From positions 1 through 9,094 of the forward strand of contig JAOZSZ010000044.1 in the NCBI GenBank assembly GCA_029939385.1: a DNA stretch of 9,094 nucleotides. Direction: 5' to 3'. The notes under the pieces were generated by a model that made no database searches, was not told the origin of the DNA, and was given only the letters and a program-made list of their open reading frames with translations. Within the stretch, counting starts at the first letter, position 1; the number at the start of each line of letters is the position of its first letter. This DNA comes from Pontiella sp. (GTDB lineage: Bacteria > Verrucomicrobiota > Kiritimatiellia > Kiritimatiellales > Pontiellaceae). The translations under genes were made by a program, and so were the position numbers. Positions 1 to 6,502 of this stretch are shown here, one piece after another.

Positions 1-718
1 TGCGGAAGTGCAGATTGAGGGGAAGACCGTAAAGATTCTGGGCTTTGCTAAAGGGGCAGGAATGATTGAGCCCAATATGGCTACGATGCTTTCGTTTATC
101 ACGACCGATGCTGCGGTTGAACAACACGCGTTGCAAGTTGCTTTGGAAAAGGCGGTGGGTTTAAGTTTTAATCGGATCTCAATTGATGGGGATCAAAGTA
201 CGAACGATACCGTCCTTGCGCTGGCTAATGGCGCGGCGGGTACTCATTTGTTGAATGAAGATTCAAAGGAATGGATTCCTTTTCTAGAGGCCATGCAAAC
301 CGTTTGCCATGAGTTGGCGATGATGATTGTTCACGACGGGGAAGGTGCCGATAAGTTTGTAACCGTTAAGGTGAAGGGAGCCGAATCCGATGAAGCGGCC
401 AATCTTGCCGCGCGGGCGGTGGCCAATTCGTTGCTGAATAAAACGGCGTGGGCGGGGGAATACCCTAACTGGGGCCGGGTGATGGATTCAATTGGCTATT
501 CCAAGGCGCGGGTGGATGAATCTTTGGTTTCGATTTGCTATGACGATCAGCAGGCGGTGGCTCGCGGTATGCGGACGGAAATTGCGCAAGAGGAGTTAAT
601 TAAGGTCGTTTCTCAGACTGATTTTGCTATAAACATCGACCTGCATCTCGGGGAGGGGAAAGCCACGGTTTACACCTGCAACTGCACCGAGGAATATGTG
701 CGGATCAATGTGGAGTAG
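1..718 (+). CDS. argJ: Glutamate N-acetyltransferase / amino-acid N-acetyltransferase ArgJ (5' end outside window)
   Basis: Bifunctional ornithine acetyltransferase family enzyme. It moves the acetyl group of N-acetylornithine to glutamate, and in some members also uses acetyl-CoA, in the cyclic arginine pathway in the cytoplasm. The frame is open from base 2, so only the end of the alpha chain and the whole beta chain are here. The self-cleavage motif GMIEPNMATML is present; the expected cut is between Ala and Thr, and the Thr nucleophile is codon 83-85. Downstream family blocks include SIDGDQSTNDTVLALANG, HDGEGADKFVTVKV and NWGRVMDSIGYS. The protein ends TEEYVRINVE, stopping two residues after the conserved Asn, whereas family members usually continue to a terminal Tyr-Arg-Ser/Thr whose last residue contacts substrate. 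The DUF4160 gene begins 16 bases later. Family assignment is very secure; activity of this shortened C-terminus is not. Confidence 0.96.
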   Translation, partial: AEVQIEGKTVKILGFAKGAGMIEPNMATMLSFITTDAAVEQHALQVALEKAVGLSFNRISIDGDQSTNDTVLALANGAAGTHLLNEDSKEWIPFLEAMQTVCHELAMMIVHDGEGADKFVTVKVKGAESDEAANLAARAVANSLLNKTAWAGEYPNWGRVMDSIGYSKARVDESLVSICYDDQQAVARGMRTEIAQEELIKVVSQTDFAINIDLHLGEGKATVYTCNCTEEYVRINVE

Positions 719-734
719 TTAAGGGAGCCTGTTA

Positions 735-995
735 ATGCCTGTTGTATCCATGTTTTTCGGGATTGTTGTGCGGATGTACTATGACGACCATAACCCACCG
801 CACATCCATGTTGAATATCAAGGAGGCAAGGTGGTGCTGGATTTCCAGGGCAATGTACTGAAGGGGGAACTTGGTTCGCGAACCGCCTTGAAGTTGGTGC
901 GTGAGTGGGTTGATCTTCATACAGTAGAATTGGCCGATGATTGGGATGCAGCAAGGCAAGGGCGGTCTATTAAGAAAATTGATCCATTGGATTGA
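735..995 (+). CDS. DUF4160 family protein (putative toxin-antitoxin-type partner of DUF2442)
   Basis: An 86-residue protein recognised as DUF4160 from the opening FFGIVVRMYYDDHNPPHIHVEY (about residues 7-28), the middle LKGELGSRTALKLVREWV and the final KKIDPL. The His-rich NPPHIHVEY block is the family hallmark. There is no signal peptide or membrane segment. The ATG at 735 follows an AAGGGAG ribosome binding site (721-727). The next gene is DUF2442, the usual neighbour of DUF4160; such pairs are often listed as putative toxin-antitoxin modules, but I know of no firm biochemical role. Which partner would be toxic cannot be read from sequence. The pair sits inside an arginine operon, between argJ and argB, which is not its typical setting. 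Confidence 0.85.
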   Translation: MPVVSMFFGIVVRMYYDDHNPPHIHVEYQGGKVVLDFQGNVLKGELGSRTALKLVREWVDLHTVELADDWDAARQGRSIKKIDPLD

Positions 996-999
996 GGTG
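994..999 (+). promoter_or_regulatory. Ribosome binding site that decides the first DUF2442 start
   Basis: GAGGTG lies four bases before the ATG at 1004 and overlaps the TGA of the DUF4160 gene. It favours 1004 over the in-frame TTG at 992, which lies upstream of it, and over the in-frame ATG at 1013. Confidence 0.6.
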
Positions 1000-1003
1000 C
1001 GCT

Positions 1004-1297
1004 ATGTGGAATATGAACGATGTGACGAAAATCGAGTACAAAGGGGGCTACACCTATTGGATCCAGTTTGATAATGGGGTTGGTGGCGATATCGATTTTA
1101 CCCCCTACCTGAGTAAGGGTCCTGTATTCGAAGCGCTGAAGAAGATCGATTTTTTCCAGCAGGCCGTTGTTGATGGAGGTACGATTGCATGGCCGAATGG
1201 AGCGGATATTGCCCCCGAATCCTTATACGACAAGCTGGAAGTTGGATTATCTCGTGTGGCGGAAAGCCTAGCTGAATACAAAACAGGAAACGATTGA
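1004..1297 (+). CDS. DUF2442 domain-containing protein (first copy, paired with DUF4160)
   Basis: A 97-residue cytoplasmic protein of the DUF2442 family. Visible blocks are YTYWIQFDNGVGGDIDFTPYL (about residues 16-36), GPVFEALKKIDFFQQAVVD, and the signature IAWPNGADIAPESLYDKL (61-78). The start at 1004 is eight bases after the DUF4160 stop and has a good ribosome binding site, so the two genes are likely cotranscribed and translationally linked. Its TGA (1295-1297) shares its last base with the argB ATG (TGATG), so translation of argB is probably coupled to this gene. Members next to DUF4160 are usually presumed to be the regulatory or antitoxin-like half. No DNA-binding motif is obvious and the function is unproven. 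Confidence 0.85.
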   Translation: MWNMNDVTKIEYKGGYTYWIQFDNGVGGDIDFTPYLSKGPVFEALKKIDFFQQAVVDGGTIAWPNGADIAPESLYDKLEVGLSRVAESLAEYKTGND

Positions 1298-2169
1298 TGG
1301 AAAAGTTTATTGAGAAGGCGACGGTACTGATTGAGGCATTGCCGTTCATCCAGCAGTTCCGTGGGGAGACCGTGGTGGTGAAGTTGGGTGGAAGTATCAT
1401 GGAGAGCGAGGACGGCTACAGCCGGATCATGCAGGATATTGCATTCATGGAGTGCGTCGGGCTACTTCCCGTGGTGGTGCACGGCGGCGGTAAGGCCATT
1501 TCGCGGTCAATGAAAGAGTCCGGCATTGCGCCCAACTTTGTTCATGGCCTGCGGGTGACTGACGATGCGACAACTCGCGTGGTGGAGCAGGTGCTTAACC
1601 ATGAGGTGAATCCTCGTCTGGTAGATATCATTCAACAGTTTCACGGCAAGGCACGTGGCATTCATGGTGAAGACATTATTCATGTTGAAAAAATGGTTGG
1701 TGTGGATCCTGAAACCAAAGAACCCTTGGACTGGGGTTATGTCGGCAAAGTTAACCATGTTGATATCGAGCCCATTCGGGCCTATCTACGCTCGGATATT
1801 GTTCCAGTAATCACGCCGTTGGGCCGCGGCAATGATGGCCACTTATACAATATTAACGCCGATGATGCGGCCACCGCGATCGCGATTGCATTGAATGCGC
1901 GCAAGCTGGTTTTTCTGACGGATGTACCGGGATTGTTACGAGATCCAGAAGACCCATTATCGCTGATCCCTTCCCTTCATTTGAGTGATGTGGATGAGCT
2001 GATCGAGCGTGGGGTGATTTCGGGCGGAATGTTGCCGAAAATTAAGGGGATGGTCGGCGCGGTGAAGTCGGGCATAAAGAAAGCGCATATTATCGATGCG
2101 TCGTTGCCGCATTCGCTCCTACTAGAGTTATTTACCAGCGAAGGCGTCGGAACAGAAATTACGCAATAA
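1297..2169 (+). CDS. argB: Acetylglutamate kinase ArgB, likely arginine-sensitive type
   Basis: Phosphorylates N-acetylglutamate with ATP, the second step to ornithine. It is a 290-residue amino acid kinase fold protein. Key blocks: VVVKLGGS with K29, VVVHGGGKAIS (59-69), HGLRVTDD with the substrate Arg R86, NINADDAAT (185-193), FLTDVPGLL, and SGGMLPKI with K249. An N-terminal helix before the kinase core (residues 1-23, with ALPFIQQFRG) and the C-terminal LFTSEGVGTEI segment are features of hexameric, arginine-inhibited enzymes, so feedback inhibition by arginine is inferred. The ATG at 1297 is preferred over the TTG at 1294 because it has AGGAAA (1285-1290) six bases upstream and gives the family-like MEKFIEKA start. 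It overlaps the upstream DUF2442 gene by one base. argD follows after 21 bases. Confidence 0.97.
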   Translation: MEKFIEKATVLIEALPFIQQFRGETVVVKLGGSIMESEDGYSRIMQDIAFMECVGLLPVVVHGGGKAISRSMKESGIAPNFVHGLRVTDDATTRVVEQVLNHEVNPRLVDIIQQFHGKARGIHGEDIIHVEKMVGVDPETKEPLDWGYVGKVNHVDIEPIRAYLRSDIVPVITPLGRGNDGHLYNINADDAATAIAIALNARKLVFLTDVPGLLRDPEDPLSLIPSLHLSDVDELIERGVISGGMLPKIKGMVGAVKSGIKKAHIIDASLPHSLLLELFTSEGVGTEITQ

Positions 2170-2190
2170 ACCTAAAATTGGAACCTTGAA

Positions 2191-3420
2191 ATGACTACGG
2201 CTGAGATCGCTAAAATGCAAAAGGATTATCTGATGCCAACCTATGCGCCAGAGCTTGCGCTGGTTAAGGGTTTGGGGCCGCGCGTATGGGATGCGGAGGG
2301 GAACGAGTATCTCGATTTTGTTTCGGGAATTGCCGTTACCAATATAGGCCATTGTCACCCCAAAATGGTAAAGGCCGTGCAGGATCAAGTTGAAACGCTG
2401 GCGCATGTTTCTAATCTTTACTACAACGAAAAACAGCCGCAACTGGCCAAGGAACTCTCAGAATGTTCTGGTCTGCCAGGCGCAAAATGTTTCTTTTGCA
2501 ACTCGGGGGCGGAGGCCAACGAAGGGTTAATTAAACTCGCCCGGCTTTGGGGAAGTGACCAAGGTAAATATGAAATCATCACGATGCGGCAATCCTTTCA
2601 TGGGCGAACCCTTGCCACGCTAACGGCGACCGGACAAGAAAAGGTGCAGGCGGGCTTTGGCCCTTTGCCGGAAGGCTTTTCTTATGCCCATTTTAATGAC
2701 CTCCCCTCCATCGAAAAGGCCATTACTCCAAAAACGGCCGCCGTATTGATTGAAGCCTTGCAAGGGGAGGGGGGCGTGATTCCCGCGGACCCAGAATTCC
2801 TTTCTGATCTTCGGTTGTTGTGCGATGAAAAGGGGATACTTCTCCTCTTTGATGAAGTGCAATGTGGTATGGGACGGACTGGCCGCTGGTTTGGATTCCA
2901 AAATTATAAGGTGCAACCCGATGCCTTCTCGCTAGCCAAAGGACTCGGCAACGGCTTCCCCATGGGAGCCATTGTGGCAGGAGCAACGCTGGCCGATACC
3001 TTTCAAGTGGGTCATCATGCCACCACGTTTGGTGGAACGCCGCTGGCCTGCTCCGCTGCACTATCGGTTATAGCGGTGCTTAAAGAAGAGGATCTGCTTG
3101 CGCACACCATGATGATGGGGGCGTATTTGGTGGAAGGCCTTTGCGAAATCGCTACCCGGCATAAGAAGTGGATTTCGGAGGTTCGAGGCTTGGGATTATT
3201 ACTTGGACTGGTGCTTGATGTTCCGGCCCTTCCCTTGCAGAAAAAATTACAGGAAAAAGGGATGCTTGCGTTGGCTACTGCGGGTAATGTCCTTCGGTTG
3301 CTTCCTCCTTTGAATGTTTCGAAGGAAGAAATTGACCAAGCTTTACTCTATCTTGGGGAATCGTGTGAAGAACTTCATGATGAAATGGCGGCCCTCTCGC
3401 CGAATCCCTGTCAGTGCTGA
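2191..3420 (+). CDS. argD: Acetylornithine aminotransferase ArgD
   Basis: PLP-dependent class III aminotransferase that converts N-acetylglutamate semialdehyde and glutamate to N-acetylornithine and 2-oxoglutarate; many members also serve in the diaminopimelate pathway, which matters here because lysA and dapA lie downstream. It has 409 residues. The phosphate-binding CNSGAEAN is at 103-110, the FHGRT ring-stacking region at 136-140, QGEGG at 191-195, the DEVQ aspartate D221, the Schiff-base lysine K250 in SLAKGLGNG, and TTFGGTPLACSAA near 279. The family core ends near EEIDQALLYL; the last 20 or so residues (GESCEELHDEMAALSPNPCQC) are less family-like and could be lineage-specific. The ribosome binding site is weak (TTGGAA), consistent with readthrough from argB 21 bases upstream. 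Confidence 0.96.
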   Translation: MTTAEIAKMQKDYLMPTYAPELALVKGLGPRVWDAEGNEYLDFVSGIAVTNIGHCHPKMVKAVQDQVETLAHVSNLYYNEKQPQLAKELSECSGLPGAKCFFCNSGAEANEGLIKLARLWGSDQGKYEIITMRQSFHGRTLATLTATGQEKVQAGFGPLPEGFSYAHFNDLPSIEKAITPKTAAVLIEALQGEGGVIPADPEFLSDLRLLCDEKGILLLFDEVQCGMGRTGRWFGFQNYKVQPDAFSLAKGLGNGFPMGAIVAGATLADTFQVGHHATTFGGTPLACSAALSVIAVLKEEDLLAHTMMMGAYLVEGLCEIATRHKKWISEVRGLGLLLGLVLDVPALPLQKKLQEKGMLALATAGNVLRLLPPLNVSKEEIDQALLYLGESCEELHDEMAALSPNPCQC

Positions 3421-3426
3421 TATGCC

Positions 3427-3431
3427 GGAGG
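3427..3431 (+). promoter_or_regulatory. Ribosome binding site that decides the second DUF2442 start
   Basis: GGAGG five bases before the ATG at 3437. Because the site lies between the two candidate ATGs, it supports 3437 and argues against the in-frame ATG at 3422 and all starts further upstream inside argD. Confidence 0.65.
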
Positions 3432-3436
3432 CTGAA

Positions 3437-3760
3437 ATGAAGTTGAAGAAAGGAGTTTTGGTTGATGTCGTCGATGTCGAGTGGATTTCTGGATATATTT
3501 TAAAAATCGCGTTTAGCGATGGGTTTTCCCGCCCAGTGGATTTTGAACCGTTCCTTTCAGCGTCAATGCATCCGGAGATCAGGGCTTATCTTGATGTGGA
3601 TAGATTTAAAGCATTTTCAATTAGCTTTGGAAACCTGATATGGGATGACTATACTATGTGCTTTCCTCTCGCGGATTTATATTCCGGTTCGATAGCTGAT
3701 TTTAGCGAATCTCGCCGCAGGGTTGCAGAAAGCGGAGAAGATGACCAATTTCGCCCGTGA
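3437..3760 (+). CDS. DUF2442 domain-containing protein (second copy, no DUF4160 partner)
   Basis: A 107-residue protein. The pattern VVDVEWISGYILKIAFSDG, then PVDFEPFL, then FGNLIWDDYTMCFPLADLYSG matches DUF2442, with LIWDDYTMCFPLADLY in place of the WPNGADIAPESLY block of the first copy. The two copies are clearly diverged, so this is not a recent local duplication. The frame is open far upstream inside argD, but a GGAGG and the family-like beginning place the start at 3437, 16 bases after the argD stop. No DUF4160 gene is adjacent, so this copy is either an orphan or acts with something else. The last 20 residues are charged (ESRRRVAESGEDDQFRP). Function unknown. Confidence 0.78.
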   Translation: MKLKKGVLVDVVDVEWISGYILKIAFSDGFSRPVDFEPFLSASMHPEIRAYLDVDRFKAFSISFGNLIWDDYTMCFPLADLYSGSIADFSESRRRVAESGEDDQFRP

Positions 3761-3796
3761 GATTAATGGATGATTTTAAATAAAGGAGAATGACAA

Positions 3797-4171
3797 ATGG
3801 CGTATGATTTAACTGGAAAAGTAAAGCTCGTGCAGGATGCACAGACTTTCGGAAGTGGCTTCACGAAGCGTGAGGTGGTGGTGACGGTCGAGGACGGGAA
3901 ATACCCGCAGGAGATCAATGTTGAATTTTTGCAGGACAAAGTAAGCCTGCTGGATGCGATTCAGCCCGGACAAGAAGTAACCATTACCTTTGATATTCGC
4001 GGCCGCGAATATAATGGCCGCTATTTCAATAACCTCGTGGGCTGGAAAATCCAAGCCGGCGAAGGTGCTACTACTGCGGCTCCGGCTGCGGCTTCCGAAG
4101 AAAAGCCGCCGGCCGCCGATAAGGACGTTCCGGCCGACTTCGATGAATACGAAGATGAGATTCCCTTTTAA
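3797..4171 (+). CDS. DUF3127 protein: OB-fold-like domain with SSB-type acidic C-terminal tip
   Basis: A 124-residue protein recognised as DUF3127, a small OB-fold-like family. The domain spans about residues 1-87 and includes FTKREVVVTVEDG, YPQEINVEFLQDKV, PGQEVTITFDIRGREYNGRYFNNLVGWKI. An Ala/Pro-rich flexible linker follows (about 88-110), then an acidic tail ending DEYEDEIPF. This layout and ending resemble single-stranded DNA-binding protein, whose E. coli tip is DDDIPF and recruits repair and replication enzymes. A nucleic-acid-binding role with partner recruitment is inferred; it is not a canonical SSB by core sequence. A strong AAGGAG ribosome binding site (3783-3788) lies eight bases before the ATG. 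It sits 36 bases after DUF2442 and 99 bases before argG. Confidence 0.82.
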   Translation: MAYDLTGKVKLVQDAQTFGSGFTKREVVVTVEDGKYPQEINVEFLQDKVSLLDAIQPGQEVTITFDIRGREYNGRYFNNLVGWKIQAGEGATTAAPAAASEEKPPAADKDVPADFDEYEDEIPF

Positions 4172-4270
4172 AGAGAAGGTGGAACCTGAGATGGGGGATC
4201 AAAATTTCCGCCATCTAGTTATTCGTTCATTTTAAAATTTAATTATTCACAGATATAAAAGGATCCGATT
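4172..4270 (+). promoter_or_regulatory. AT-rich gap before argG, possible promoter region
   Basis: The 99 bases between DUF3127 and argG become very AT-rich from about 4215 on, with a TTTTAAAA palindrome (4230-4237) and TATAAA near 4254. No -35/-10 pair at standard spacing is convincing, no terminator hairpin was seen, and AAAAGGA just before the argG ATG serves as its ribosome binding site. A separate argG promoter is possible but not shown. Confidence 0.25.
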
Positions 4271-5479
4271 ATGAAAGTTGTACTTGCTTATTCTGGCGGT
4301 CTCGATACCACCGTACTTTTGACTTGGTTGCAGGAAAAATATAACGCGGAAGTGATTTGCTACTGCGCCAACGTGGGGCAAGAAGACGAACTCGACGGCC
4401 TTGAAGAAAAGGCCCTCAAGCATGGTGCAGTGAAGTGCTACGTTGATAACATCGAGGAAGATTTTGCGAAGGACTACATCTATCCCATGATGCAAGCCAA
4501 CGCCATCTACGAAGGAACTTATCTGCTTGGCACCTCCATCGCCCGCCCGCTCATCGCTAAACGTATGATTGATATTGCCATTGCCGAAGGCGCAGAAGCC
4601 ATTTGTCATGGCGCAACCGGAAAAGGGAACGACCAGGTTCGCTTCGAGCTAACCGCTTATGCGCTCAAGCCCGACGTTAAGGTGATTGCTCCATGGCGTA
4701 TGCCGGAAGAATTTGCCTTTGAAGGCCGTACCGACATGATCAAATATTTAGAAGAGCGCGGTATTCCAACAACGGTTTCTGCCTCCAAGCCCTACAGCAT
4801 GGATCGCAATATGTTGCACATTAGTTTCGAGGGCGGAATTCTTGAAGATCCATGGACCGAGCCCGATGAAAATATGTGGTGCATGACCAAACCCCTCAGC
4901 CAAGCTTCTGACGAGATAGAGACCATCGAAGTGAGTTTTGAAAAGGGGATTCCAGTTGCGGTTAATGGAGAAAAGCTCAGCCCCGCGATGCTGTTGAAAA
5001 AGCTAAATGCCCTAGGGTGCGAGCACGCCGTGGGACGCATCGACATTGTTGAAAACCGTTACACCGGCATGAAAGACCGCGGCGTGTATGAAACCCCCGG
5101 CGGTACTATTCTGCATCACGCACACCGCGCCATCGAGTCGATCACTATGGATCGTGAAGTCATGCATTTGCGCGACTCACTTGTTCCCAAATATGCCGAG
5201 CTCGTTTATAACGGCTACTGGTTCGCGCCTGAACGTGAAATGCTTCAGTCCGCCATCACTCAGAGTCAGGAAACGGTTACGGGTGATGTGCGCCTCAAGC
5301 TCTTCAAAGGGGCGGTACATGTTTGCGGTCGACGTTCCCCCTATTCGCTCTACAGCCCAGAACTCGTCAGCTTCGATGAGGCGGGCGGATACGATCAGTT
5401 CGATGCCACAGGCTTCATTAAGATCAACGCCTTACGTTTGCGCGTGGGTACCACGATGAAGACGAAGAACAGCATCTAG
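4271..5479 (+). CDS. argG: Argininosuccinate synthase ArgG
   Basis: Joins citrulline and aspartate with ATP to form argininosuccinate, the penultimate step to arginine. Full length at 402 residues. The N-terminal PP-loop AYSGGLDTT (6-14) is present, with Thr where the family usually has Ser as the last residue. Other landmarks are [15 protein letters not shown], the citrulline/aspartate-binding [13 protein letters not shown] (114-126), [15 protein letters not shown] (175-189) followed by LEDP, and [11 protein letters not shown] near 274. The start has AAAAGGA seven bases upstream. In many arg operons argF lies between argD and argG; here that place holds DUF2442 and DUF3127, so ornithine carbamoyltransferase must be encoded elsewhere. 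argH is also not next to it. Confidence 0.97.
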   Translation: MKVVLAYSGGLDTTVLLTWLQEKYNAEVICYCANVGQEDELDGLEEKALKHGAVKCYVDNIEEDFAKDYIYPMMQANAIYEGTYLLGTSIARPLIAKRMIDIAIAEGAEAICHGATGKGNDQVRFELTAYALKPDVKVIAPWRMPEEFAFEGRTDMIKYLEERGIPTTVSASKPYSMDRNMLHISFEGGILEDPWTEPDENMWCMTKPLSQASDEIETIEVSFEKGIPVAVNGEKLSPAMLLKKLNALGCEHAVGRIDIVENRYTGMKDRGVYETPGGTILHHAHRAIESITMDREVMHLRDSLVPKYAELVYNGYWFAPEREMLQSAITQSQETVTGDVRLKLFKGAVHVCGRRSPYSLYSPELVSFDEAGGYDQFDATGFIKINALRLRVGTTMKTKNSI

Positions 5480-5502
5480 TTTGTCGTAGCCGAGATTAAG
5501 CA

Positions 5503-5529
5503 CGGGTTCTTCTCAACGAGAAGAGCCCG
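5503..5529 (+). other. Strong hairpin between argG and the NYN gene, no U-tract
   Basis: CGGGTTCTTCTC (5503-5514) pairs with GAGAAGAGCCCG (5518-5529): 12 base pairs with one G-U, around a three-base loop AAC. No run of T follows on either strand, so it is not a standard intrinsic terminator. It could stabilise the argG 3' end, attenuate, or partly insulate the NYN gene. A four-pair CGAG/CTCG hairpin lies at 5543-5554. Confidence 0.5.
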
Positions 5530-5579
5530 CATATCCGCAACGCGAGTAGGCTCGTCGGAATATTTAAGAGGAAAAATAA

Positions 5580-6392
5580 ATGAGTGATAATGCTGAAACC
5601 CGGATCATGGCCGTATACTGCGATTTTGAAAACGTGGCGCTGGGAGCCAAGGAGGCTGACAACGCAAAATTTGATATGGGAAAGGTGCTCGAGCGGTTGC
5701 TGCTGAAGGGCAATATTGTCGTGAAAAAAGCCTATTGCGACTGGGCGCGCTACAAGGAATTCAAGGGAGCGATGCATGAAGCGTCCTTTGAGCTCATCGA
5801 GATTCCGCATGTACGCATGTCGGGAAAAAACTCGGCAGATATCCGCATGGTGGTCGACGCTTTGGATCTTTGCTATACGAAGGAACATGTGGATACATTT
5901 GTGATTATTAGTGGCGACTCCGATTTTTCCCCGCTCGTCAGCAAACTGCGAGAAAACAATAAGACCGTGATTGGCGTGGGCGTTAAAAAGTCCACCTCGG
6001 ATCTTCTGATTGCGAATTGTGACGAGTTTATTTATTACGACGATCTGGTGAAACAGGCTAAACCGCGAAAGAAAATCGTCTCGAAAAAGACGGCTTCAAA
6101 AAAGGTTTCGAAGGCGACGGCAGCCCAGCCCTCGGATAAAAAGCAGGAAGCGTGCGACCTGATCATGGCCACCTGCGAGGCTTTGCTTCAGGAACGTGGG
6201 GAAGAAGACCGCATCTGGGGATCCATGATTAAGCAGGCCCTTAAACGCCAAAAGCCCGAATTTACCGAATCCTATTATGGATTTCGCTCTTTTGGTGAAC
6301 TGCTGAAAGAGGCGGAATCACGAGGATTGGTTGATCTGAAACAGGACGAGAAATCAGGCCAGTTTTTAGTAACGGTTCATCCTTCTGCTTAG
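5580..6392 (+). CDS. NYN domain protein with C-terminal OST-HTH/LOTUS domain (putative RNA nuclease or RNA-binding protein)
   Basis: A 270-residue protein of the LabA/MARF1-like NYN group, PIN-fold nucleases. The NYN domain covers about residues 9-155 and keeps the acidic metal-site positions: D15 in YCDFENV, D87 in GKNSADIRMVVDAL, and D113/D115 in IISGDSDFSPL. A Lys-rich linker (about 158-188, several KK pairs) could bind nucleic acid. The region from about 190 to 265 (WGSMIKQALKRQKPEF, YYGFRSFGELLKEAESRGLV) fits the OST-HTH/LOTUS domain, known to bind RNA including G-quadruplex RNA. AAGAGGA (5566-5572) precedes the ATG. No membrane segment. Its target is unknown; position between argG and lysA hints at, but does not show, a link with these transcripts. 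Confidence 0.88.
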   Translation: MSDNAETRIMAVYCDFENVALGAKEADNAKFDMGKVLERLLLKGNIVVKKAYCDWARYKEFKGAMHEASFELIEIPHVRMSGKNSADIRMVVDALDLCYTKEHVDTFVIISGDSDFSPLVSKLRENNKTVIGVGVKKSTSDLLIANCDEFIYYDDLVKQAKPRKKIVSKKTASKKVSKATAAQPSDKKQEACDLIMATCEALLQERGEEDRIWGSMIKQALKRQKPEFTESYYGFRSFGELLKEAESRGLVDLKQDEKSGQFLVTVHPSA

Positions 6393-6421
6393 CTGTTCCG
6401 GATTTCTTTTTGAAATAAAAT

Positions 6422-6464
6422 ACCCCCCTTTTAGTGGCTTCCCCATATTGGAAACACAGGGGGT
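6422..6464 (+). repeat. Interrupted inverted repeat upstream of lysA
   Basis: ACCCCC (6422-6427) is complementary to GGGGGT (6459-6464), with a nested TTCC/GGAA pair (6439-6442 and 6450-6453) in the loop. The right arm lies in the spacer of the candidate lysA promoter. It may be an mRNA fold at the end of the NYN transcript or an operator; the long loop makes chance plausible. Confidence 0.25.
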
Positions 6465-6475
6465 TCATGTATAGT
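6448..6475 (+). promoter_or_regulatory. Candidate sigma-70 promoter for lysA
   Basis: TTGGAA (6448-6453, 4 of 6 match to TTGACA) and TATAGT (6470-6475, 5 of 6 match to TATAAT) are separated by 16 bases. A start point near 6482 would leave a leader of about 20 bases that contains the AGGAGA ribosome binding site (6492-6497). Found by eye, so moderate confidence only. Confidence 0.5.
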
Positions 6476-6502
6476 CTCGCGCATTAATTTTAGGAGAAGA
6501 CG

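Noticed and set aside
3314..3436. Longer N-terminus for the second DUF2442 protein starting inside argD
   Set aside because: The extension is basic and not family-like; GGAGG before ATG 3437 and the family start there decide against it.
3797..4171. Calling the DUF3127 protein a canonical single-strand DNA-binding protein (ssb)
   Set aside because: The core sequence is DUF3127-like and lacks typical SSB core motifs; only the architecture and the acidic tip match.
5088..5459. 123-codon + strand open frame within argG
   Set aside because: Shadow frame inside a fully conserved argG with low-complexity Ser/Arg-rich translation and no family resemblance.
5503..5529. Intrinsic terminator after argG
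   Set aside because: The stem is strong but no T-run follows on either strand, so it was listed as a hairpin of unknown role.
5496..5888. 130-codon - strand open frame across the argG-NYN gap
   Set aside because: Mostly antisense to the NYN domain; no recognisable motif. The hairpin in the gap is better described as RNA structure.
6402..6416. ATTTC-TTTTT-GAAAT hairpin after the NYN gene as a terminator
   Set aside because: Only five AT-rich pairs with the T-run in the loop rather than after the stem.
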